From Candidatus Liberimonas magnetica (GTDB lineage Bacteria; Elusimicrobiota; Endomicrobiia; Endomicrobiales; JAFGIL01): a stretch of 64,000 nucleotides of DNA. Made by a program: the position numbers and the translations under genes. The stretch is from NCBI GenBank assembly GCA_020523885.1, contig JAJAPY010000009.1, positions 1 through 64,000 on the forward strand, written 5' to 3'. Of this stretch, positions 44,101-51,955 are shown piece after piece. How positions within the stretch are numbered: position 1 is the first letter of the stretch; the number at the start of each line of letters is the position of its first letter. The notes under the pieces were generated by a model. That model was not told where the DNA came from. It worked only from the letters and a program-made list of their open reading frames with translations, and searched no databases.

Positions 44101-44594
44101 ATGTTTGTTATCTCTATAACCGCCGGCTTGTTCCTGAATTTCACCGATACAGTGCCGTTGTTTATGCGGACTTCTCTTAACAAGACAGAGTTGCCTGCGC
44201 CGCTTTTCGAAGATGGAAAAAGCCCGCTGTAACTCCAGCGGAGGGCTGAGTCCTGCGATATGGTAAAAGATGGACTTGTCAGGGTAATATTATTGAAATA
44301 ATACCTGCCTGCCATGAGTGCGGGTAAGGAGTAAAAGGCTTCGATCTTTTCGGAGTAGAACACCTGTCCGCCGGCCCCTGCGAGCCTGACCTCCTCAAGA
44401 GTTATGCCGGTAAAGACGTTGCCGCTTATTTTGTTAACGGTAAATCTCCCCCCGGTAATAGGTCCTATTTGAGAGGCCAGAGTATTTTTTAAATAACTTT
44501 TAAAATACCCTGTTTCGACAAAAACAACCGCGGCAATAGCGATCACAGCCACAGACAAAAGTAAGTATTTGGATATCTTAAGTATTATATGCAT
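41109..44594 (-). CDS. tamB: TamB-like translocation/assembly (DUF490) protein
   Basis: This 1161-aa protein has one N-terminal membrane helix (about 8-25) and then a very long repetitive beta-strand chain (beta-taco type). The TamB C-terminal domain (about 820-1161) has LxGTLDNPIITFQSDPSMERKDIIAYLAFG, NITDRLTAKYEWRSG and the C-terminal LFWKFDY. With an Omp85 protein it forms the TAM bridge for barrel or phospholipid transport. The BamA/TamA-type gene lies directly upstream, as usual. There is no clear ribosome site before ATG 44594, and a dispersed repeat occupies the gap. Confidence 0.85.
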   Translation of the reverse strand: MHIILKISKYLLLSVAVIAIAAVVFVETGYFKSYLKNTLASQIGPITGGRFTVNKISGNVFTGITLEEVRLAGAGGQVFYSEKIEAFYSLPALMAGRYYFNNITLTSPSFTISQDSALRWSYSGLFPSSKSGAGNSVLLREVRINNGTVSVKFRNKPAVIEITNINLSASAAINGDTTNVGITTLSAKSTRPALDIKAVSGSVQVKGRDLNIKGLRLSTEYSKLSIDGTIKHMARPVFDINIDCPEGSLKDISALDPRIRPIGAFSSNIKLTGGLDELKIVQSFKYNSLKIDNEALFRPEVPSLVVNSRITGLKPCDIMPVFAVYKKEACPTGELSLDISIQAQGRNLDGLRSSVSVKIHPSKFAGFSVGESTITAVIAKRLVSLNADIEVFREHFAIAALGLAGEKAFRLDKLKVESAHFGLSSKGVMGYGRNEALDMTYNLKQVDLGFVSVFLDSVKMEGILSSTGSLKGTLSSSDISAELEGRDLLFSGLAADSVKAKVSLKGFKLPPDGTADVQITGFKAGGTAFDNISILAQNRENTGLVKLRAGTNTNVEFLANAGFKETGKSIFLFDINKISVSAGTSTWSNDGDIKIEASSKQIKVESLRISNGPQLITASGVIGSLKNMNMDLRVKNADTRGLGLLTGIDIPLEGIVNADIGIEGSYLSPHISGTVDIVNAEARGLSFDKIPAKLKYAEKNLKFEARVENKGKTLFSVEGAVPVDLSLGPVKKRIQRTGLRVSIKNTGLGFDILPGITEQVRSSSGKIQADILIEGDPMSPKIKGNIGITGGTLTLAATEAEYHDINASIELDNNEILLRHFTLKSGDGNAELTGKIMLKGFVPADAELKLACRDFKVMNTNIFTGSIDSDIKIKGLYAAGNVTLTQGVVNIPSHTRVVLSEIEFIKTDRGGAVMTVPSATASPEFYKLLSLDLHVLAPGKTWVYAQNVSAEVKGDLDITKKKNGPMSYAGEINALRGIYKINERPLSITRAKIIPRGSDFLTSLINAKASCVIGDVSIDVLLGGTLDNPIITFQSDPSMERKDIIAYLAFGAQSTKLSQSQSASLQNTSFDVMAGFAEKDIKGMVSKVVPIDELTLKPSEGSWGVGKNITDRLTAKYEWRSGQDESPQTLLDYKLDKHYSLNSQLGDPKTSGVDLFWKFDY

Positions 44595-44613
44595 ATATTA
44601 GACCCAATAGAAT

Positions 44614-44706
44614 GTAGGGGCGGGCCTTGCGTCCGCCCGTAACAATATACAATTGCATAATATTCAACGGTTTTAATAATCGGGCGGACGCAAGGCCCGC
44701 CCCTAC
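44614..44706. repeat. Dispersed inverted-repeat element, copy 3 of 3
   Basis: Arms of 26 nt match copies 1 and 2, with 41 AT-rich bases between them. It lies in the 137-bp gap between the BamA/TamA-like and tamB genes, where it would place a hairpin in the shared transcript. Confidence 0.95.
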
Positions 44707-44731
44707 AATGGTTTTAAAATGGTATCATCAT

Positions 44732-46555
44732 TCAAAATCCTTGCCCTATGGTCAGGTAAAAGTGATATGACCCGAGATCTACGTTACGGTAATTTTCAGC
44801 TGGGAACGCCAGGTCAATCCCCAGGGGGCCTATGGGTGTAATGTATCTTACGCCTGTACCTACGCCGTAGTTGAGGCTGTAAGTATTAAAAGAAAAACTT
44901 GACTGGTAAATATCGCCTGAGTCCACAAAAACCACGCCCTTAAAATTGCCCTTGATCGGGAAACGGAGCTCTATGTTACCTTCAATCAGGTACTGCCCGC
45001 CCAGAGGGTTTCCTTCCGGATCCTTAGGCCCGATCTGTTGGAACCCGTAGCCCCTGACACTGTAGCTCCCGCCTGTGAAAAATCTCTTGAATATCGGTAT
45101 ATCGGTAGTGAAACGGTTTGGCCTGATGAATCCTATCTTGATCCTGGATGCGGCTATCAGTTCTCTAAAAAGAGTGCCGTAGAGATGGGTTTCCATGACA
45201 CCTTTAAAGTAATCAACTTCCGACCCGAGCAGGAACGTGGCTGGTTCAAAGTAAAGCGAATAGGTGGAACCGTGAGACGGGTAAGCGGGGTTGTCTACAA
45301 AAGAATAGTTCAAGCCCGCGGATAGGCTCGAAATGTAATACGATGAACCCGGGGTCGCGGTAAGTATGTCAGAAAGAAGAGTGTCGTGCAGGTCCACCGG
45401 CCTGTTCACTTCCAGGTTGTAGGCCGTAAAAATCGAAAAGTTATTTTGTAAATTCCTTTTTACCTGTAGTTGCGAAGATATCTTTTCGTTCGTGTAACTC
45501 GGAACGACTTCTTTGTCCAGGGCGCTTGTAACGCTCAAGCTGTTCTTTCGGTCTATAAAATATGGTTGGATGACAGTACCTGTAATGTTCTGTTCTATAG
45601 AAGAGTACAATGCCCCCAGGGTCAGAGTCCTGGGCCTGCCCCAGAGGTAATAGCGGCTCCATTGGACGCTTGTCCTGACTTTGGCTTCTGTAGCATAACC
45701 CAGCCCAAGCCTGATCTGCCTCTTGTCACCTTCTTCCATCGCGATATTTATTGGAACGATCGCGGAAGCCGAACTAATTACCGGAGTTACGGACACCAAG
45801 CGGAAAACACTCAGATTGAATATGTTTTCACGGCTCTGGTCGATCTTTGTGTTCGAGAATACATCACCCGGTTTAAAAGCCAGCTCCGCCGTTATATCTT
45901 TTTCTCTTACGCTCTTATTGCCGTTTAGTGTCACAGCGCCGAATCTCTGGAGCAGGCCCTCATCAACGGAATACTCTATATCTACTGAGTGAGCCTGCTT
46001 ATTTACAAGAGCCTTGCCTGCCACGGAGGAAGTTCCGTAACCGTTGTTTTTAAGGCGATCCTGTATATTTTTTTTTGACGTTTCGTAAAGCTCATACCTG
46101 AAACGTTTCCCTCTTTCAAGCGTTACTAGACCGTACAAGGTTGATATAAGTTCTTTATCCTTGCCTGTCATGCTCAAAGTTATTTTTTCTGTCAGGCTCG
46201 GCCGGCCTTCGATAATACCGATAATTATCTTTGCGACCGCCTTTTTTTTATCCTTCATTATTGTATAGCCGGCCGAAGCGTCAAAGTATCCGTTTGACTG
46301 ATAATACGTTTCTATGTTCTTCATATCGCTTTTCAAGATGCCTTCATCCAGCGCGGGTTTTTTAGCGAATGGCAGCCAACCCGGGAATTTTGTATCCATT
46401 ATCATTTTGATGTCACCGGCCTTAAGTTCTTTTATGCCTGAAAATCTTATACTAGCTATACGTGTTTTTACGGTATTTTCAGCGAGCGAAGGCGATGAAA
46501 ATAAAAAAACCAATCCTACTGCAAAAATGATAGATATTCTTTTGCGTTGAGGCAT
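44732..46555 (-). CDS. Omp85/BamA-TamA family outer-membrane protein
   Basis: This 607-aa protein has a signal peptide (1-25), POTRA domains (about 28-270; TRIASIRFSGIKELKAGDI, KKNIQDRLKNNGYGTSSV, GAVTLNGNKSVREKDI) and an Omp85 barrel (about 290-607) with the loop-6 motif TGGSYSVRGYGFQQIGP. The C-terminus HFYLTIGQGF ends in Phe. With about three POTRAs and tamB next door, it is closer to TamA than to a five-POTRA BamA. GAGGATC lies 9 nt before the ATG. It is likely the first gene of the tam pair. Confidence 0.85.
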   Translation of the reverse strand: MPQRKRISIIFAVGLVFLFSSPSLAENTVKTRIASIRFSGIKELKAGDIKMIMDTKFPGWLPFAKKPALDEGILKSDMKNIETYYQSNGYFDASAGYTIMKDKKKAVAKIIIGIIEGRPSLTEKITLSMTGKDKELISTLYGLVTLERGKRFRYELYETSKKNIQDRLKNNGYGTSSVAGKALVNKQAHSVDIEYSVDEGLLQRFGAVTLNGNKSVREKDITAELAFKPGDVFSNTKIDQSRENIFNLSVFRLVSVTPVISSASAIVPINIAMEEGDKRQIRLGLGYATEAKVRTSVQWSRYYLWGRPRTLTLGALYSSIEQNITGTVIQPYFIDRKNSLSVTSALDKEVVPSYTNEKISSQLQVKRNLQNNFSIFTAYNLEVNRPVDLHDTLLSDILTATPGSSYYISSLSAGLNYSFVDNPAYPSHGSTYSLYFEPATFLLGSEVDYFKGVMETHLYGTLFRELIAASRIKIGFIRPNRFTTDIPIFKRFFTGGSYSVRGYGFQQIGPKDPEGNPLGGQYLIEGNIELRFPIKGNFKGVVFVDSGDIYQSSFSFNTYSLNYGVGTGVRYITPIGPLGIDLAFPAENYRNVDLGSYHFYLTIGQGF

Positions 46556-46648
46556 TGTTTATTGATCCTCGCACATGTGAGCGCACGTTAAAGACATTAC
46601 CTGATATATTTTTAAGTGACAATTGAAGACGAAGCATATCCGCACATC

Positions 46649-47539
46649 CTAACGGGGTGTTGACTTTGCAATTTCAGAAGGAAGCACCCTGCCTGAATAT
46701 TGCTTGGCATAGGCTCGTGTAAACTGCGCACCGTAAAAAACTATCATAGAAGAATAAGAGGCCCAGATCATGATCAAGATGACAGAACCTGCTGCGCCGT
46801 ACCCCAGGCCAGGGTTTACTTGCCCAAAATATAACCCCAGGCCAAATTTCATGATCTCAAACAGAAAGGCGGTAACAAGCGAGCCGATCCATACATGCCG
46901 CCATTTTATTTTTGCATCCGGAATGTATTTGAACATAAACGCGAATAACACGGAGAGAATACTCAAGGATAAAATGAAATTGAATATCTCAAGCGTCATG
47001 AAAAATGAATTAGAAAAATGGCCTGACAGCCAATTACCGAAAGCCGCAAGTGTTGCGGAGATCACAAGAGATACGATTAGCATGAACGCAACAGAAACTA
47101 ACAGGCCGAATGAAAACAACCGCACTCTGATTAAATTCCAAATACCCGACTTAGAAGGGTCTGCCTTTACTTCCCAGATAATGTTTAATGATTTTTGGAA
47201 CTGCGCAAATACTCCTGTTGCGCCTATAATGATCGTTACCACCCCTATCACTGTTGCCAGGGTGTTGTTCTTTAATTCGCCTGCTGTTGTGATCATACTC
47301 TTAATTTGTTCCGCTGTGTCTGCCCCAAGAGTAGCCGTGATCTGGGCTGTCACATGGTCGCTCACTGTATCGCGCCCGAACAGGTACCCGGCAAGCGTTG
47401 TTATCACCACAAGCAGCCCCGGCAGCGAAAAGATCGAATAGTACGCGATCACGGCGCTTTCACGTAACGGGTCTTTTTCCATCCATTCTTTATAGGCGGT
47501 TTTAAAAATATTAGAAATATTATGAAAATGCAGCTTCAT
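46649..47539 (-). CDS. YihY/BrkB family inner-membrane protein
   Basis: The 296-aa protein has six membrane helices and the family pattern RESAVIAYYSIFSLPGLLVVI (residues about 25-45), FGRDTVSDHV, then GATGVFAQFQKSLNIIWEV and the GYGAAGSVILIMIWASYSSMI helix. It was once called ribonuclease BN but has no nuclease role; transport at the envelope is suspected. It has its own dyad-type promoter at 47576-47620 with a leader of about 30 nt and GAGG 10 nt before the ATG. Confidence 0.85.
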   Translation of the reverse strand: MKLHFHNISNIFKTAYKEWMEKDPLRESAVIAYYSIFSLPGLLVVITTLAGYLFGRDTVSDHVTAQITATLGADTAEQIKSMITTAGELKNNTLATVIGVVTIIIGATGVFAQFQKSLNIIWEVKADPSKSGIWNLIRVRLFSFGLLVSVAFMLIVSLVISATLAAFGNWLSGHFSNSFFMTLEIFNFILSLSILSVLFAFMFKYIPDAKIKWRHVWIGSLVTAFLFEIMKFGLGLYFGQVNPGLGYGAAGSVILIMIWASYSSMIVFYGAQFTRAYAKQYSGRVLPSEIAKSTPR

Positions 47540-47575
47540 TTGTTTTGGGCCTCATTCTGTTATCACTATAAATAT

Positions 47576-47620
47576 ATCTTATGTAAATATCAGTAAGCAC
47601 TCAATTGTACCTGGGTATAA
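47576..47620 (-). promoter_or_regulatory. Dyad-type promoter 4 (yihY)
   Basis: Dyad TTATACC-CA-GGTACAA (47620-47605), -35 TTGAGT (47604-47599), 17 bp, -10 TAAGAT (47581-47576). It differs from the others by one spacer base in the dyad and a weaker -10. Confidence 0.75.
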
Positions 47621-47702
47621 CAGAGTTATGGCAAGGTTGGTTTGTAAACAATATAGGAGTGAATAGATACTTAAAGTGAATTAATGAAATGTGATCAGAG
47701 TG

Positions 47703-48323
47703 CTAACTTTTGGAAGAAATAATGCCTGCTTTTTGGGCGAAGTGGATAAGTTCTGTTACGGTTGTAGCCTGCATCTTCTGCATGACTCTGCCGCGGTGGA
47801 CTTTTATTGTCTGAAGGGAAGTCCCCCTCTTGTAGGCGATCTGTTTGCTCAGCATCCCCTTGGTTACCAAATGAAAAACTTCCAGTTCCCGCGGGGACAA
47901 GGTTTTGATGCGTTGCTTAATTTTTGATATTTCGGCGAATTCTTTGTTTAGAATTTTGCTTTTTGAAATTGCAAGCGTCACGGCGCCAAGCAGTTTCTTC
48001 TCGGTAAAGGGTTTGGGAAGAAAATCAACAGCTCCTGCCTTCATGCCTTTCACGCTCATCGGGATATTCCCGTGTCCGGTTATAAAAACAATGGGTATAG
48101 CAAGCTCTCGAAGTGTCATTGCCTCTTGAAGGTCAAGCCCGCTCATATCCGGCATTTGTATGTCGCTTACCAGGCACGACGGCAATTTAAAATGTTTAAA
48201 AGCTAAAAAATCGGCTGCACAGGTAAATGTCTCAACCGCAAACCCATGTGATTTTAACAATAAGGATAGGGCTCTGCACACAGAAGTATTATCGTCAACA
48301 ACATAGATGATAGGTTTAATCAT
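47703..48323 (-). CDS. FixJ/NarL-type response regulator of the kai operon
   Basis: The 206-aa protein has a receiver at 5-120 (IIYVVDDNTSV, phospho-Asp 54 in VSDIQMPDMSG, LPKPF) and a LuxR-type helix-turn-helix at about 140-200 (LSPRELEVFHLVTKGMLSKQI ... HRGRVMQKM). It overlaps the histidine kinase gene by 4 bp (ATGA), so the two form a cognate pair. FixJ-type regulators bind dyads as dimers and activate from near -40. This protein is the best in-window candidate for the TACC-TT-GGTA dyads at five promoters, which is inference. Confidence 0.9.
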   Translation of the reverse strand: MIKPIIYVVDDNTSVCRALSLLLKSHGFAVETFTCAADFLAFKHFKLPSCLVSDIQMPDMSGLDLQEAMTLRELAIPIVFITGHGNIPMSVKGMKAGAVDFLPKPFTEKKLLGAVTLAISKSKILNKEFAEISKIKQRIKTLSPRELEVFHLVTKGMLSKQIAYKRGTSLQTIKVHRGRVMQKMQATTVTELIHFAQKAGIISSKS

Positions 48324-49915
48324 CGAGAATCCTTTGTCTTAACTGGAATGGTGAAATAGAACGTTACACCGCGTTCAGGATTATTTTCTGCATATAATCG
48401 TCCGCCATGCGCCTCGATAATGGAACGGCTGATAGACAACCCCATGCCCAACCCATCCGGTTTGCTGGTGAAAAAGTGAGTAAAGAGCTTAGGCATATTT
48501 TGCGCAGTGATCCCGCTTCCGGAATCCTTTACCGCCACCATGATCGCATCAGTGCCTTTCAGTACCTTTTGCGATGTGCGGATCGCTATTTCTCGAGGGC
48601 CTTTATTGTCCTCCATGGCATCAAAGCTATTGCTTATAAGGTTCAGTAGGACCTGTTGCAGTTGTATCCTGTCGCCCTGGACAAGAGGAAGGCCGCTCTC
48701 CAGCTGAAGTTTTATTAAAGTGTTCCTTACAATAGCATCAGTTGAGCTAAGGATCATAGTCTCATTAATAAGAGTATTTACATCAAGAGGTTTTATTTCA
48801 GGCCTGCCCTTCTTCAATAGTGACCGTAATCGCTGGATAACCTCACTTGCCCGCTGGTCATCATCAATAATATATGACAGTATTTTCTCTAATTCGGTGG
48901 CCTTGCCGGCAAGCATACGTTTGGCAGCCTGGGCGTAGGAAAGGATGGACGTAAGAGGCTGGCTTATCTCATGAGCCAGAGACGAGACAAATTCAGCAAG
49001 TTTCCCCACCCTGGTAACGTGTAAAAGCTCCTCGCGCTGTGTGTTGATCATTAACTCTTTCTGCTTTATCAAAGTAATGTCTGTAAAAACTATACAGACC
49101 CCGGCATTATCTATTTTCAGAGGGCTGCAAGAGATATGCATAGATAAGATTGTTTCATCTTTTCTCCTGACCGTAACTTCTCCGCTGCTTGAACCCAACA
49201 ACCCTTGTGCTATTATTGAGTTATATTTGGCAAGATCTTGCGGTTGAATAAATTCTTTTATCGAGTTGCCGGTAATTCTTTTAATCGGAACCCCAAGCAT
49301 TTGTGACAAGCGCTTATTACAATACATCACTGTACCATCGGAAGTAAGTGTAGCTGCGCCTTCATTCATGGTTTCTACAAGGATGCGATAGGCATAATCA
49401 GCGCCTTTAAAAGTAAAGACTTTTTCGCCTTTATGCCCGGTTACCACAAGCGCATCAACATTACCTTTTCGTATGGCATTTAGAGTTTCTTCCACTTCAC
49501 TGAGCCTAAGGCTCAGCTTCTCGTTTTCCTTTAATGTTCCGGCAGTGATTTCTTTTCTGCTCTCATTTCCGAGTGTCTTATTCTTTTCTTTTGGCGCTAA
49601 ACCCAGGCCCACAAGAAGCTTTTCGATATTTGACATATCTCCGATAAATCTTCGCGAAGGCTCAGGAAACTCCTTAATTAAGGTAGGTGCTGCAATAATA
49701 TGCCAGTCTTTGGCTAATTTTGGATTCTGATAAATATCGATTATCTCAAGATCATGCCGTCCTTCCAGGCATTCACGGCACAGTTTCTTTATATTCGCTA
49801 TTGCCTTTTGAGATTTTGGAGTTAATCCGGACACAAAAAGCTTTAGCACATATTTTTCTTTTTGTTTTTTTTCAGTCTTCTGTTCGAGAGAGTTTTTTAT
49901 ACTATTTTTTTGCAT
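48320..49915 (-). CDS. Histidine kinase with N-terminal KaiB-like domain and PAS (SasA-like)
   Basis: The ATG at 49915 (MQKNSIKN) has AGGAA upstream. The 531-aa protein starts with a KaiB/SasA thioredoxin-like domain (about 20-110; KLFVSGLTPKSQKAIANIKKL, IIAAPTLIKEFPEPSRRFIGD). A coiled linker (NAIRKGNVDALVV) and a PAS domain (about 170-285) follow, then HisKA (AHEISQPLTS, His near 315) and HATPase (NSFDAM, DSGSGI, GLGMGL). In cyanobacteria SasA reads KaiC through such a domain; here the kinase additionally has PAS. It has no membrane segment, so it is cytoplasmic. It is cotranscribed with kaiC and kaiB. Confidence 0.9.
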   Translation of the reverse strand: MQKNSIKNSLEQKTEKKQKEKYVLKLFVSGLTPKSQKAIANIKKLCRECLEGRHDLEIIDIYQNPKLAKDWHIIAAPTLIKEFPEPSRRFIGDMSNIEKLLVGLGLAPKEKNKTLGNESRKEITAGTLKENEKLSLRLSEVEETLNAIRKGNVDALVVTGHKGEKVFTFKGADYAYRILVETMNEGAATLTSDGTVMYCNKRLSQMLGVPIKRITGNSIKEFIQPQDLAKYNSIIAQGLLGSSSGEVTVRRKDETILSMHISCSPLKIDNAGVCIVFTDITLIKQKELMINTQREELLHVTRVGKLAEFVSSLAHEISQPLTSILSYAQAAKRMLAGKATELEKILSYIIDDDQRASEVIQRLRSLLKKGRPEIKPLDVNTLINETMILSSTDAIVRNTLIKLQLESGLPLVQGDRIQLQQVLLNLISNSFDAMEDNKGPREIAIRTSQKVLKGTDAIMVAVKDSGSGITAQNMPKLFTHFFTSKPDGLGMGLSISRSIIEAHGGRLYAENNPERGVTFYFTIPVKTKDSR

Positions 49916-49943
49916 ATTAATAATTCCTTGCAACTAGTACATT

Positions 49944-50234
49944 CTAAGTTTTCGGCACTATATCTAAGCCTATAAGAACTTTTTGTGTGTTAGAGAAATC
50001 GCCTATGATCTTTCTTAAGGGAGGAGGTAACCGCTTTACAAGCGTTGGGATAGCCAGTATCTGATCCCCTTTAGCAAGCCTGGGATTGGCCAATATATCA
50101 ATTATCTTAATTGAATACTTTCCTTTGAGATGGTCCTCGCATATTTTCTTTATATTAGCAAATGCCGCCATTGATTTAACTGTCTGGCCGGCAATATACA
50201 ACCTTAACATCCATCTTTCTTTTTGTTTGGCCAT
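49944..50234 (-). CDS. kaiB: KaiB
   Basis: This 96-aa thioredoxin-like KaiB (cyanobacterial KaiB is about 102 aa) has the signatures [41 protein letters not shown] and [20 protein letters not shown]. KaiB binds the CI ring of KaiC in its fold-switched state. It lies 1 bp after kaiC and is followed 28 bp later by the SasA-like kinase. The domain is about 45 percent identical to the N-terminus of that kinase, so they arose from one ancestor and probably compete for KaiC. Confidence 0.93.
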   Translation of the reverse strand: MAKQKERWMLRLYIAGQTVKSMAAFANIKKICEDHLKGKYSIKIIDILANPRLAKGDQILAIPTLVKRLPPPLRKIIGDFSNTQKVLIGLDIVPKT

Positions 50235-50235
50235 T

Positions 50236-51690
50236 TTAGCCCGCCTTTTTGGTTTTTAGGCCATTATTTATCTGCACACCGTTATTAGTTATAAAGAATT
50301 CCCTTATCTGATTAGAGTGATGCATGCCGCGTGATTTCAGGATGCTTATGATCCGGGTGCGCTCATTGCCTCTTTCAATATTCAGCAGTTTGATCCAGGA
50401 ATCACATAGAGAAGAGATATTTATTTCTGTCTGTTCGGCTCTATCCCCAATGGTGAACAGGTCTGTCATGAGAAGGGTTATTTGAGAAGCCTTCAAAAAA
50501 TCGATGAGCCGGGTCAACATTGCTTGCGCTTCGATGAGCGTACCTGAAGTAATTAAATTAGATATTGGATCGAACACTACAACATTGGGCTTGAATTCAT
50601 TTATCATATTGTGTGCATTCACAAGGTGCCTTTCCAGCCCGTAAAGAGCGGGGCGAGAGGCCGAAATCCTTAAAAGGCCTTTATCTGCCCATTTTTTAAG
50701 GTTGATACCTATATTGCCCATATCTCGGATGATCTGATTTTCTGACTCTTCAAAAGCAAAGAAGATGCATTTCTTTCCACGGCTGCATACCGAATCAGCG
50801 AAATGAGAGACAAAACTTGTTTTTCCTGTTCCTGAACCGCCGGAAACGAGAATGGCGCTGCCGCGATAATATCCTTTATTATCAAGCATACCATCAAGGT
50901 CTTTTATCCCGGAAGAAATTCTTTCAGAAGATACAGGGTAGTCTAATCCTAATGAAGTGACAGGAAGTACTGATAGGCCTTTTTTGTCGATCAAAAACGG
51001 GTATTCGTTGCTCCCGTGTATTGAGCCGCGATATTTGATTATTTTAAACCGCCTGGTCGAGATCTGCTCATTTACTCTATGGTCCAGGAGAATAACGCAA
51101 TCGGCGACATATTCCTCAAGGCCGTATCTTGTCAGGCTCTTATCGCCGCGTTCGCCCGTTATTATTGATGTAACACCTTTCGTCTTAAGCCACCGGAAAA
51201 GCCTTCTTAGTTCTGCTCTCAGGACATTTTCATTGTTTAATCCCGTAAAGAGCGCTTCAATGGTATCCAGCACTACCCGTTTTGCGCCTATAGAATCGAT
51301 CGCATGCCCCAGCCTTACAAATAATCCTTCAAGATCATACTCGCCTGCTTCCTCGATTTCACTGCGTTCAATGAAAACATGATCAATGATCAATTTTTTG
51401 TGTTTTATAAGATTATTTAATTCAAATCCGAGTGAAGAAAAATTCTTTGTCAATTCTTCGGCATTTTCTTCAAATGACATATAGACACCCGGCTCGTTAA
51501 ACTCATTTGTTCCGCGGGTAAGAAATTCCATCGCAAATAGCGTCTTCCCGCACCCCGCGTTACCGCACACAAGCGTAGTCCGTTCTCGAGGCAATCCGCC
51601 AAATGTAATCTCATCCACACCCTGAATACCGGTCGGACACTTTAGCAACTCAAACTTCTCTACTTTTAGTTTTTTTGTTGATTTAGACAT
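50236..51690 (-). CDS. kaiC: KaiC, double-domain clock ATPase/autokinase
   Basis: The 484-aa protein has two RecA-like halves. CI carries Walker A GNAGCGKT at 43-50 and the catalytic pair E74-E75. CII carries Walker A GGSGTGKT at 284-291 and E314-E315. The phosphorylation loop reads EINISSLCD, so the S431/T432 pair of Synechococcus KaiC is Ser426/Ser427 here and both positions are phosphorylatable. The protein ends soon after the CII core (about 35 residues shorter), lacking the A-loop extension and C-terminal tail that KaiA grips, and no kaiA is nearby. It heads the kaiC-kaiB-kinase-regulator operon. GGGAG lies 7 nt before the ATG. Confidence 0.93.
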   Translation of the reverse strand: MSKSTKKLKVEKFELLKCPTGIQGVDEITFGGLPRERTTLVCGNAGCGKTLFAMEFLTRGTNEFNEPGVYMSFEENAEELTKNFSSLGFELNNLIKHKKLIIDHVFIERSEIEEAGEYDLEGLFVRLGHAIDSIGAKRVVLDTIEALFTGLNNENVLRAELRRLFRWLKTKGVTSIITGERGDKSLTRYGLEEYVADCVILLDHRVNEQISTRRFKIIKYRGSIHGSNEYPFLIDKKGLSVLPVTSLGLDYPVSSERISSGIKDLDGMLDNKGYYRGSAILVSGGSGTGKTSFVSHFADSVCSRGKKCIFFAFEESENQIIRDMGNIGINLKKWADKGLLRISASRPALYGLERHLVNAHNMINEFKPNVVVFDPISNLITSGTLIEAQAMLTRLIDFLKASQITLLMTDLFTIGDRAEQTEINISSLCDSWIKLLNIERGNERTRIISILKSRGMHHSNQIREFFITNNGVQINNGLKTKKAG

Positions 51691-51843
51691 GCTTTCTCCC
51701 TTTAAGAATTATGTCAAGTATGGGTTGGTTATAAATACGCGGCTTTCTTTTCGATCGTTTTGGAGTAATTAAAGTGTTGGTGTAAGGTAGATATTTTTTA
51801 GATTAGTATATAGGATTCTTTACCCTTCCATAGCTCCGGTTTT

Positions 51844-51872
51844 ATTGTACTACTATTAGAATAATTGGTCAA
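51844..51872 (-). promoter_or_regulatory. Promoter of the kai operon
   Basis: TTGACC (51872-51867) and TACAAT (51849-51844) are separated by exactly 17 bp on the minus strand. The start would be near 51837, with a leader of about 150 nt. Unlike the five dyad promoters, no TACC-TT-GGTA dyad precedes the -35. Confidence 0.6.
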
Positions 51873-51955
51873 GCTGCATTTGTTTTTTGGGATATGATTT
51901 CCGACGTAATCTTATGATCTTTCTGCCGAATGCATATTTGATCGCGGTTCTCAGC

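Noticed and set aside
41109-46555. Calling the Omp85 gene bamA
   Set aside because: About three POTRA domains and a tamB partner fit TamA-like better, and no bamD, skp or lpx genes are near, so no symbol was assigned.
47630-51955. A kaiA gene near kaiBC
   Set aside because: No frame of suitable size or sequence is present, and KaiC lacks the KaiA-binding tail.
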